Shown here one piece after another: positions 1 through 5,490 of a DNA stretch of 10,851 nt. The stretch comes from Lentisphaeria bacterium UBA7640 (GTDB lineage Bacteria > Verrucomicrobiota > Lentisphaeria > Victivallales > Victivallaceae), in NCBI GenBank assembly GCA_002483765.1, contig DLIO01000043.1, positions 1-10,851 of the forward strand. Direction: 5' to 3'. Within the stretch, counting starts at the first letter, position 1. Each line of letters opens with the position of its first letter. The notes under the pieces are model-generated. The model was given only the letters and a program-made list of their open reading frames with translations. It was not told where the DNA came from and did not search any database. The position numbers were made by a program, and so were the translations under genes.

Positions 1-7
1 TATTATA

Positions 8-775
8 ATGTCTACTCGACAAAGAAATATAGTTGAAATTGATAGAGAAAAATGCAATGGTTGTGGTGACTGTGTCACCGCTTGTGCAGAGGGCGCGATC
101 CAGATAATTGACGGTAAAGCAGAATTGATCACTGATTCATACTGTGACGGCCTCGGAGAATGTCTCGGGCATTGCCCGATGGACGCGATAAAAATTATTG
201 AACGTGAAGCCGATGAGTTCGACGAAGCGGCAGTAGCTGAAAATGTTAAAAAACATAAAATGGCTGCAGCATCGAATCAGCACCACGACTCCGCGCATAG
301 TCAACCTGCCTCAGCAGGCGGCGGTTGCCCCGGTAGTATGTTGCGCAATTTAATGAAAGACCGTCCGCAACAAAAACCTAATTCTGCGCCGCGCCAAGAG
401 AGTGGAGCGCAATCCGAGCTGCGCCAGTGGCCGGTTCAACTGCATTTAGCCCCGCCAAATTCCCCTAATTGGGATGGCGCTGAATTGTTGCTGTGCGCAG
501 ACTGTGTGCCAGTGGCCTATCCAGATTTTCATCAAAATTTATTGCGTGGGCGTCAAGTAGTTATCGCTTGCCCAAAATTAGATGGCACTGACGGATATTT
601 GGAAAAGCTTACCGGTATATTGCGCGACAATGATATTCGTAGTTTGTCGGTTGCCCGAATGGAAGTGCCATGTTGTGGCGGATTGACGCGACTTGCCGAA
701 ACAGCCCTAAAGGCCAGTGGAAAAAAAATTCCATTCCAAAATATTATCGTTAAAATTGACGGGACACTTGATTGA
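8..775 (+). CDS. Ferredoxin-like 4Fe-4S protein with cysteine-containing C-terminal domain
   Basis: This is probably a cytoplasmic electron-transfer protein of 255 residues. The N-terminal part (about residues 8-65) is a bacterial-type ferredoxin fold. The first cluster motif is complete, with C16, C19, C22 and C26. The second runs C46, C52, C56-P, so the usual second cysteine of CxxCxxxxxCP-type spacing (position 49) is a leucine. Residues 66-140 are a polar, probably flexible linker containing a GGGCPGS stretch. Residues 140-255 form a separate domain with cysteines in the contexts ADC, ACPKLD and PCCGG. I recall this whole arrangement as a recurrent ferredoxin-like family of anaerobes, but its partner enzyme is not identifiable here. 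The ATG at 8 is a sensible start because the ferredoxin motif begins soon after, but only seven bases precede it, so no ribosome binding site can be checked. The frame is open to the window edge. The next gene, a lactate dehydrogenase, is 134 bases away and may be transcribed separately. Confidence 0.85.
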   Translation: MSTRQRNIVEIDREKCNGCGDCVTACAEGAIQIIDGKAELITDSYCDGLGECLGHCPMDAIKIIEREADEFDEAAVAENVKKHKMAAASNQHHDSAHSQPASAGGGCPGSMLRNLMKDRPQQKPNSAPRQESGAQSELRQWPVQLHLAPPNSPNWDGAELLLCADCVPVAYPDFHQNLLRGRQVVIACPKLDGTDGYLEKLTGILRDNDIRSLSVARMEVPCCGGLTRLAETALKASGKKIPFQNIIVKIDGTLD

Positions 776-810
776 AGCCGTTAAAAGTTTAATTTTATTA
801 CTCGTGTGAT

Positions 811-856
811 GCTTGTGATTGGTCCTTTGTAATAGAAGTACAAAACGTTCACAAGC
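811..856. promoter_or_regulatory. Nested inverted repeats upstream of the lactate dehydrogenase gene
   Basis: GCTTGTGA at 811-818 pairs exactly with TCACAAGC at 849-856. Inside this, TTTGTA at 826-831 pairs with TACAAA at 839-844 around seven bases. The outer arms contain TTGTGA and TCACAA, which match the half-sites of the NADH-sensing repressor Rex, a known regulator of lactate dehydrogenase genes in many bacteria. However, the two halves are 30 bases apart rather than contiguous, so this is not a normal Rex operator. The alternatives are a looped or paired site, an RNA leader hairpin, or chance. A weak promoter can be drawn through the right arm, with TTCACA at 848-853 and TATGTT at 870-875. 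Confidence 0.3.
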
Positions 857-883
857 GCCACAAAATTCCTATGTTTTAAAATC

Positions 884-895
884 GTCACGCGTGAC
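884..895. promoter_or_regulatory. Perfect 12-bp palindrome just upstream of the ldhA ribosome binding site
   Basis: GTCACGCGTGAC is perfectly self-complementary and ends three bases before the AGAGG ribosome binding site (899-903) of the lactate dehydrogenase gene. A palindrome between promoter and start codon is a typical place for a repressor site. The half-site orientation (GTCAC then GTGAC) is opposite to that of Crp/Fnr-type sites, so I do not assign it to that family. Confidence 0.35.
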
Positions 896-909
896 ATTAG
901 AGGTTAATT

Positions 910-1932
910 ATGAAGAATAAAAACATAAACATTGCATTATACGACGCCAAAGCCTATGACATTAACTCTTTTAATAATGCCAACACCGACTTTGGATTCA
1001 AAATAAATTATTTGGAAAATAATTTGACCGCAGAAACCGTGCGATATGCGCAAGGTTGTCAAGCTGTATGCGCTTTCGTTAACGACGATCTAGGGCCAGC
1101 AGTTCTGGATGAGCTTGAGAAATTAAATATCAAACTCATCGCCATGCGTTGCGCGGGATTTAACAATGTTGATCTAGGCAGCGCAGCTGACCGCATCAAG
1201 GTGGTACGGGTTCCGGCATATTCTCCGTATGCCGTCGCAGAACACACACTCGCGATGATTTTGACCCTCAACCGTAAAACCCATCGCGCTTATTTCCGGG
1301 TTCGCGATAATAATTTTTCACTCCAGGGCTTGCTCGGCTTTGACATGCATGGCAAAACCCTGGGCGTAATCGGTACTGGGCGAATCGGCAAAACCTTTAT
1401 CGCAATGATGAGAGGCTTCGGTATGAAGATCCTCGCTTACGATATGTATCCTGATCAAAAATTTGCGGCCGAAAATAACTTCAGCTACGTCGACAAAGAG
1501 ACCGTTTATAGCCAGTCTGATATTATTTCTCTGCATTGTCCGTTGACTGATGAAACATTTCATCTGGTCGACAAGCAAGCGCTGGCGCAGATGAAGACCG
1601 GGGTCATGTTAGTGAACACCAGCCGTGGCAAGTTAGTCGATACCGCCGCGCTAATTGAGGCGCTAAAAAGTGGGCGAGTCGGCTCAGCCGCGCTAGATGT
1701 TTACGAAGAGGAAAGTGAATATTTCTTCGTCGATTATTCAGATAGAATTATTTTGAATGATGAGTTGGTAAGACTAACCTCTTTCAATAATGTTTTGGTT
1801 ACGTCACATCAGGCTTTTTTCACCAAAGAAGCTCTGGCCAACATCGCCGCTACCACTTTAGAGAATATCAAAGAATTCGTTGATGGCAAAAAATTGACTA
1901 ACGAAATCTGTACTAGATGCTCAGAGAAATGA
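910..1932 (+). CDS. ldhA: D-lactate dehydrogenase, D-2-hydroxyacid dehydrogenase family
   Basis: This cytoplasmic enzyme most likely reduces pyruvate to D-lactate with NADH, regenerating NAD+ during fermentation. The 340 residues match the usual D-LDH length. The nucleotide-binding motif GTGRIG is at 155-160, and the acidic residue expected to bind the NAD ribose is D178 in AYDMYP. The catalytic triad of the family is present: R239 in NTSRG, E268 in the DVYEEE segment and H300 in SHQAFF. These are offset by four from the R235/E264/H296 numbering of characterised D-LDHs. The FFVDYSDR and LTSFNNVLVTSHQAF segments are typical of the LdhA branch and argue against glycerate or phosphoglycerate dehydrogenases. 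The start is supported by AGAGG six bases before the ATG. Inverted repeats at 811-856 and 884-895 suggest regulation, possibly by redox state. A strong hairpin follows at 1960-1994. Another 2-hydroxyacid substrate cannot be excluded. Confidence 0.9.
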   Translation: MKNKNINIALYDAKAYDINSFNNANTDFGFKINYLENNLTAETVRYAQGCQAVCAFVNDDLGPAVLDELEKLNIKLIAMRCAGFNNVDLGSAADRIKVVRVPAYSPYAVAEHTLAMILTLNRKTHRAYFRVRDNNFSLQGLLGFDMHGKTLGVIGTGRIGKTFIAMMRGFGMKILAYDMYPDQKFAAENNFSYVDKETVYSQSDIISLHCPLTDETFHLVDKQALAQMKTGVMLVNTSRGKLVDTAALIEALKSGRVGSAALDVYEEESEYFFVDYSDRIILNDELVRLTSFNNVLVTSHQAFFTKEALANIAATTLENIKEFVDGKKLTNEICTRCSEK

Positions 1933-1959
1933 GGAACCAGTATTCATAATTAATGAATC

Positions 1960-1994
1960 TAAGTTCGCGCGCGCATTATGCGCGCGCGAACTTA
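1960..1994. repeat. Perfect GC-rich palindrome, copy 1 of a dispersed hairpin element, likely terminator of ldhA
   Basis: A 16-bp perfect stem (1960-1975 with 1979-1994) closes on a TTA loop. The core alternates C and G. It lies 28 bases after the ldhA stop codon and would form a very stable RNA hairpin, but no T-run follows on either strand, so it is not a textbook intrinsic terminator. It is preceded by a smaller repeat, ATTCAT (1942-1947) with ATGAAT (1953-1958). The sequence closely matches the palindrome at 3131-3169, including the AAAGAG that follows, which points to a repeated element rather than an isolated hairpin. Confidence 0.65.
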
Positions 1995-2141
1995 AAGAGA
2001 TGATTTAGGAAATAATTTGAATCTTTGGCAGTATATGTAAAAATACTCTACGTCGAGAATATAGGATTTGAATTCTATAGGCTTTATGATATTAGTGAAA
2101 GCAGGTGGAATATTTAGAATAATTCTTAAAGGAGAAAACTC

Positions 2142-2609
2142 ATGATCAGATTTTTAAAACTATTTTCGTTGGTATTGGCTATGGCCTTTGCACTCTCATC
2201 CTGTACTGTTGTTGAAGAGCCAAATAAGAGCACGCGTACGCTTGCCCGACACGAAACTGTTGCAGAATTCCAAGGCACTAAATATCACAGATGTCTTGGC
2301 ATGACTTCCTTGTGCCCCGACAAGTGTGGCGCATCGGGAACGATCGCGGTATTCAAAATTATCAATTACTTGGATTATAATAAGTTTGGAGAATATGGCG
2401 ATCCTAAATCCGAGCAATTTGTTTTCTTGATTGAAGATAACATGAAAAACTTGAAAGTTCCTGAGAATATTCGCGACACCGTGAACTCGCTAAAGGAAGG
2501 GGATATCGTTCACCTGTCTTGGGATCATAATTACGTGACCACTGATGGTGGCTCAGGGCCAGAACGCCCAATCACAAAATTAGAAAAACAGTCTTCACCC
2601 CAGAAGTAG
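2142..2609 (+). CDS. Small exported lipoprotein with a C-x6-C-x3-C motif, function unknown
   Basis: This 155-residue protein starts with a lipoprotein signal peptide: basic MIRFLK, a hydrophobic stretch, then the lipobox LSSC with the lipidated cysteine at residue 21. The residue after it is threonine, not aspartate, which by the enterobacterial rule would favour the outer membrane. The mature part has C51, C58 and C62 in the context HRCLGMTSLCPDKCG, which could form disulfides or bind metal. A compact domain follows, with a GDIVHLSWDHNYV segment near the end. I have an impression that this CLGMTSLCPDxCG motif recurs in proteins of planctomycete and lentisphaerote genomes, but I know of no assigned function. 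The start is strong: AAAGGAG at 2128-2134, seven bases before the ATG. It appears to be a single-gene unit, convergent with the glyoxalase gene. I see no clear terminator in the 100 bases between them. Confidence 0.8.
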   Translation: MIRFLKLFSLVLAMAFALSSCTVVEEPNKSTRTLARHETVAEFQGTKYHRCLGMTSLCPDKCGASGTIAVFKIINYLDYNKFGEYGDPKSEQFVFLIEDNMKNLKVPENIRDTVNSLKEGDIVHLSWDHNYVTTDGGSGPERPITKLEKQSSPQK

Positions 2610-2709
2610 AAATAGTATTTGCCCTCTACGCAGCGTGAAAAACAATCAGTGGGATTTATCTTCTTAACCGAAACTAATATAGTTGAGCTGTTCCACGGAC
2701 GGCACTCGT

Positions 2710-3081
2710 TTATCGCTTCTCTGGGATAACCTCTAGCCAGTATGAGTCGGGGTCTTCAACGAAGTAAATTCCCATGTCTGGATTTTCATAGCAGATACAG
2801 CCCATTTCTTTATGAAGAGCATGCGCGGCACCGTAGTCGTTAACTTTAAAAGCTAGATGGAATTCGTTGTCGCCAAGATTATACGGCTCCTTGCGATCTC
2901 GGAGCCACGTCAACTCCAGCTGATGACCACTTGTGCCATCCTCCAGAAAAACGATGATGAAACTCCCGTCTGGCGCATTGATTCGGCGTACTTCGTGCAA
3001 GCCAAACGCTTCGGCGTAGAATTTCAGGCTTTTGTCGAGATCAAAAACATTGAAGTTATTGTGAACCATTCTAAACTGCAT
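2710..3081 (-). CDS. gloA: Glyoxalase I (lactoylglutathione lyase), VOC superfamily
   Basis: This cytoplasmic metalloenzyme is expected to isomerise the hemithioacetal of methylglyoxal and a thiol cofactor to the S-lactoyl thioester, detoxifying methylglyoxal from sugar overflow. The 123 residues contain two beta-alpha-beta-beta-beta modules. All four expected metal ligands are present: H7 in MVHNNF, E56 in QLELTW, H75 in FHLAF and E117 in WLEVIP. The motifs ERPDGS-like NAPDGSF, FVEDPDSYWLEVI and DKSLKFY are characteristic of bacterial, short, Ni/Co-type GloA. The start is supported by GGAGG on the minus strand (3092-3096 in + coordinates), ten bases from the ATG. It is read away from the neighbouring oxidoreductase operon's hairpin at 3131-3169, so it probably has its own promoter in the short gap. 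No GloB hydrolase is in the window. The thiol cofactor need not be glutathione in this organism. Confidence 0.88.
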   Translation of the reverse strand: MQFRMVHNNFNVFDLDKSLKFYAEAFGLHEVRRINAPDGSFIIVFLEDGTSGHQLELTWLRDRKEPYNLGDNEFHLAFKVNDYGAAHALHKEMGCICYENPDMGIYFVEDPDSYWLEVIPEKR

Positions 3082-3130
3082 AAAATTGTTTCCTCCATCA
3101 ATTGCATTGCGCTTGAAATTGGAACGAGTA

Positions 3131-3169
3131 TTTAGGTTCGCGCACGCATCATGCGAGCGCGAACCTAAA
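3131..3169. repeat. GC-rich palindrome, copy 2 of the dispersed hairpin element, likely terminator of the LacI/oxidoreductase operon
   Basis: An 18-bp stem (3131-3148 with 3152-3169) has a single internal mismatch (A3144 against A3156) and a TCA loop. It starts eight bases beyond the stop codon of the minus-strand oxidoreductase gene, as expected of a transcript end. Its core and the flanking AAAGAG match the palindrome at 1960-1994 in the same orientation, although the genes they follow are on opposite strands. No T-run follows on the minus strand. Confidence 0.65.
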
Positions 3170-3177
3170 GAGTTAAT

Positions 3178-4077
3178 TTAGAGAATCGAAGCGATCTCAA
3201 CAAGCTTGCCATTTGCGGCGCGGCTTTGGCTTGCAGCCTCAAGAAATGCAATAATTTCTAAACTCTCGGCGAAATCAATCGGTGCTTTGCCAGTAGCAAA
3301 AAACGGTACAATATGTTTTAGCATCTGTGCATAATACGGCACATCTGACAACGCCATTGATGATTTATTCGCTTTGTCGGTAGTAATCGTGCAACCAAAA
3401 TTATTGCCGCCAAAACGGTTTCCACGCATGGTTCCCATGCGACCGTCAGACCACATGCCAAGAACGACGTCAAATTTATCATTGCTGAACGCCTGAACCG
3501 ACGCGCAACCTTTGCCCATAAATGAAAACAGTACTTCGGCCGAATGAATGCCGTACCAAAAATAATCACGGTAATCTTCAAGTAACGCCATCGGCCCGAA
3601 TGCATCGCATGATCCAACTTTTTCATCATCATCTTTAAGCGTGCTGATGCCGTTGGCATAGCGAATAGCCGAAGCGGTCATTACCGGAATATTCTTGGCT
3701 TTGGCAATCGCCGCAATCTCTTTGGCATCACTCAGCGAACAAGCCAGCGGTTTATCAATGAAAACTGGCTTGCCAAACTTTGCCAGAATTTTGAATTGTT
3801 CTAAGTGTTGCGCGCCGTCTACGCTTTCGAGAAAAAACGCATCTAGTCCTTCAAGAGCTTCAATAGAATCGACGATTTCAATCCCTTTGCCTTTCAGTTC
3901 TTCAGTGAATTGGCCGACACGATTACGACTGTTGGAAAAGGTTGTGCTTCCGCCTGGAAACGCCTTAACAACTTGCGCGCCTGGCACGTAAAATTCGTTG
4001 TTTTTGTCATTGAGTAAATTTACGAACGCTGGACAATGTGAAGTGTCCAACCCGATCATTCCTACCTTGATAGTCAT
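3178..4077 (-). CDS. Gfo/Idh/MocA-family oxidoreductase
   Basis: This is an NAD(P)-dependent dehydrogenase or oxidoreductase of the Gfo/Idh/MocA family, usually acting on sugars, inositols or amino sugars in the cytoplasm. The N-terminus KVGMIGLDTSH (4-14) is the first strand and turn of a Rossmann fold, though its GLDTSH departs from the classic GxGxxG loop. The family's EKP motif appears as D108-K109-P110 in VFIDKPL, where the lysine is the expected catalytic or cofactor residue. H178 in YGIHSAEVLF is the conserved histidine of the active-site helix. At 299 residues it is shorter than the common 330-390, with a reduced C-terminal sheet. The start is supported by AAGGAAG (minus strand, 4083-4089) five bases from the ATG. 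It follows the LacI-type repressor gene by 21 bases, so it is almost certainly co-transcribed and controlled by it. The substrate cannot be deduced. Confidence 0.85.
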   Translation of the reverse strand: MTIKVGMIGLDTSHCPAFVNLLNDKNNEFYVPGAQVVKAFPGGSTTFSNSRNRVGQFTEELKGKGIEIVDSIEALEGLDAFFLESVDGAQHLEQFKILAKFGKPVFIDKPLACSLSDAKEIAAIAKAKNIPVMTASAIRYANGISTLKDDDEKVGSCDAFGPMALLEDYRDYFWYGIHSAEVLFSFMGKGCASVQAFSNDKFDVVLGMWSDGRMGTMRGNRFGGNNFGCTITTDKANKSSMALSDVPYYAQMLKHIVPFFATGKAPIDFAESLEIIAFLEAASQSRAANGKLVEIASIL

Positions 4078-4098
4078 TTTATCTTCCTTGGGTTGTGA

Positions 4099-5112
4099 TT
4101 AAGTCCGCGCTTTCACGCGCGGATTTTGTTTTTTATATGGGATCAAAGTTAACTCCGGAACTGGTTCTCCGGCAATCTTTTTTTTCATCATCTGCCACGC
4201 TGTCTCACCGGTCAACTCCGGTTGCTGTTCATAGAAAGTCACTGGCGCCGAGTAGCTGGTTTTTTCCTTGTAAGCATCGGTAACGGCAAGAAGAAAATCT
4301 TCACCCGGTTTCAAGCCAGCCCGACGCGCCGCTTTGGCTAGAGGTTCAATCATTATTTCACCGTCAATATAGATAGCATCAGGGCACGGTTTTGATTTGA
4401 ACATCTCCAACATTTGCGTGGGAAAACTAGCCAATGAAGGGATCAATCTTTCTACAGTGACGCCCTTATCCCGCAATTCATCCGCCATAACCACGCAAGC
4501 ATCGCCGAGACGTCGATTGGGATCGCAGCTGTCGTAATCATTAATTGCGATAATTGAACGGCATCCATGCTTCGCCATTCCACTCATGATTTCGCGAATT
4601 ACTTTGCTATGATCTGACGCCACGCAACATCCATTCGAGCCGGGCTCGAAATGCTGAGTGCGATTGACCACTACGGTAGGAATATCGGTATCTATAATTT
4701 TATTAATGTGGATGTCGTCGAAATCGCTTTGAAGCACGATGATGCCATCAACCCGTCCCTGATTAATATTGCGCAGGTAACTGTAAGCATTATCGCGAAA
4801 GGTCAGCAATAAATTATAATCGTCTTTATTCATTGCCGTCACTGCGCCATAGATAATTCGTTGATAAAACAACCGAAGCATCGCCTCATAACCTGGTTGC
4901 ATCAACCCGACGGTAAAACTTTTGCCAGTAACGAGGGCGCGTCCGACAAAATTAGGGCGATACCCCATTTCTTTGGCGATTTTTTTGATGCGTGCTCGAG
5001 TGTCAGGATTAACTCTAGTGCCAAGTTTGTGATTTAGCGCATGCGTGACCGTAGTCAAACTAACTCCGGCGGCTTTCGCGACATCTCTTCTTTTTATTAC
5101 ATTTTTGAGCAT
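4099..5112 (-). CDS. LacI/GalR-family transcriptional repressor
   Basis: This is a DNA-binding repressor with a sugar-binding-like sensor domain, 337 residues long, the normal family length. The N-terminal helix-turn-helix covers about residues 6-27 (RRDVAKAAGVSLTTVTHALN, 8-27), where VTHALN replaces the usual VSRALN, so base recognition may differ. A linker with GYRPNFVGRAL (50-60) gives the hinge helix. Residues 65-330 are the periplasmic-binding-protein-like effector domain, with VGLMQP and the DGIIVLQSD strand typical of it. The start ATG has AGGA (minus strand, 5121-5124) eight bases upstream. It is the first gene of an operon with the downstream oxidoreductase, its likely regulated target. 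A perfect 13-bp inverted repeat lies directly upstream of the ribosome binding site and suggests autoregulation. The effector is unknown, though probably a sugar or sugar phosphate. Confidence 0.9.
   Translation of the reverse strand: MLKNVIKRRDVAKAAGVSLTTVTHALNHKLGTRVNPDTRARIKKIAKEMGYRPNFVGRALVTGKSFTVGLMQPGYEAMLRLFYQRIIYGAVTAMNKDDYNLLLTFRDNAYSYLRNINQGRVDGIIVLQSDFDDIHINKIIDTDIPTVVVNRTQHFEPGSNGCCVASDHSKVIREIMSGMAKHGCRSIIAINDYDSCDPNRRLGDACVVMADELRDKGVTVERLIPSLASFPTQMLEMFKSKPCPDAIYIDGEIMIEPLAKAARRAGLKPGEDFLLAVTDAYKEKTSYSAPVTFYEQQPELTGETAWQMMKKKIAGEPVPELTLIPYKKQNPRVKART
4104..4134 (+). terminator. Intrinsic-terminator-like hairpin with T-run on the + strand, over the end of lacI
   Basis: TCCGCGC at 4104-4110 pairs with GCGCGGA at 4117-4123 around a six-base loop, followed on the + strand by TTTTGTTTTTT. 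That is the form of a Rho-independent terminator, yet no + strand gene ends here. It would stop antisense transcripts entering lacI. On the minus strand the same hairpin falls within the last codons of lacI, shortly before the oxidoreductase start, where it could affect mRNA stability or relative expression of the two genes. Confidence 0.45.
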
Positions 5113-5124
5113 TAATGTTTTCCT

Positions 5125-5156
5125 GCATAATATTTATTACACTATAAATATTATGC
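5125..5156. promoter_or_regulatory. Perfect 13-bp inverted repeat, candidate autoregulatory operator of the LacI-type repressor
   Basis: GCATAATATTTAT (5125-5137) and ATAAATATTATGC (5144-5156) are exact reverse complements separated by TACACT. The repeat directly abuts the ribosome binding site of the repressor gene, and minus-strand -10-like sequences (CATAAT, TATAGT) lie within it. With TTGTGG 16 bases upstream of TATAGT, a promoter overlapping the palindrome can be drawn. Binding of a repressor here would block transcription. The arms lack the central CG typical of many LacI operators, so another regulator or an RNA hairpin masking the ribosome binding site is also possible. Confidence 0.5.
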
Positions 5157-5490
5157 CTAAAACCACAAAAATCAATCACCGAGTAGAAATAAACCGGTTT
5201 TTTATTCTCTCGCATCCATAAGCATTTGATCCCTAAACCACATAGGCATCTGCTAAAGCTAAAATTGCGTTTAGTTTTGATATTTCTCTGAGTTGCAATT
5301 GCTACTTATCGATGGTATCCTAGGACTTTATGAAGTTGATGAAACGAAAAAGTGGGCAAATTGATAAATTAAGCAAAGGAACGCTGGAGTTAATGTCGCG
5401 ACGTCGCATGCCATTGATCTTGGTGACAGCAACGGGCAAGATAGACGATTTTGCATAAATTAAAAAATAATAACCCGGAGAAGTGCAAAT
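5157..5490. other. Intergenic region between the divergent lacI operon and mcrBC
   Basis: This 334-base stretch must hold the mcrBC promoter and the upstream part of the lacI promoter. It contains a 10-bp palindrome AAACCGGTTT (5191-5200) with a CCGG centre as seen in some LacI-family operators, two overlapping palindromes GTCGCGAC (5395-5402) and GCGACGTCGC (5398-5407), and a possible 42-codon reading frame at 5330-5458. The mcrB ribosome binding site GGAGAAG is at 5477-5483. I could not place a convincing -10/-35 pair for mcrB, and I see no transfer RNA, transposon end or attachment site. Confidence 0.5.
5330..5458 (+). CDS. Possible small basic protein or leader peptide upstream of mcrB
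   Basis: An ATG at 5330 opens a 42-codon frame ending in TAA at 5456-5458, 32 bases before mcrB and on the same strand. The product is basic at the start (MKLMKRKSGQIDK) and has RRRMPLILVTATGK near the end. An AGGA lies only four bases upstream of the ATG, which is closer than ideal. It resembles no family I know. A frame of the same size is open on the opposite strand, and another frame is open for about 20 codons on the left, so chance or decayed gene remains are quite likely. It could also be a small regulator or leader peptide of the restriction operon. Confidence 0.2.
   Translation: MKLMKRKSGQIDKLSKGTLELMSRRRMPLILVTATGKIDDFA

Noticed and set aside
782..797. Possible terminator after the ferredoxin gene (TAAAA/TTTTA arms)
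   Set aside because: The stem is five A-T pairs only, too weak to count as a terminator.
1059..1578. Minus-strand frames within ldhA
   Set aside because: They are shadows of the catalytically complete lactate dehydrogenase; no ribosome site or family similarity.
2044..2096. Promoter for the lipoprotein gene (TCGAGA-17-TATAGG, or TATGAT alone) and a broken palindrome around ACGT
   Set aside because: Each box matches only four of six consensus bases and several equally poor alternatives exist, so no call is justified.
2625..2636. ACGC/GCGT repeat between the lipoprotein and glyoxalase genes
   Set aside because: Four-base arms with a one-base gap cannot fold into a useful hairpin, and no T-run follows.
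2857..3135. 92-codon + strand frame overlapping gloA
   Set aside because: It is antisense to a glyoxalase with all four metal ligands intact, has no recognisable motif and runs into the intergenic hairpin.
3695..3991. + strand frame within the Gfo/Idh/MocA oxidoreductase
   Set aside because: Antisense to a complete oxidoreductase in an operon; composition is low-complexity serine/alanine/leucine.
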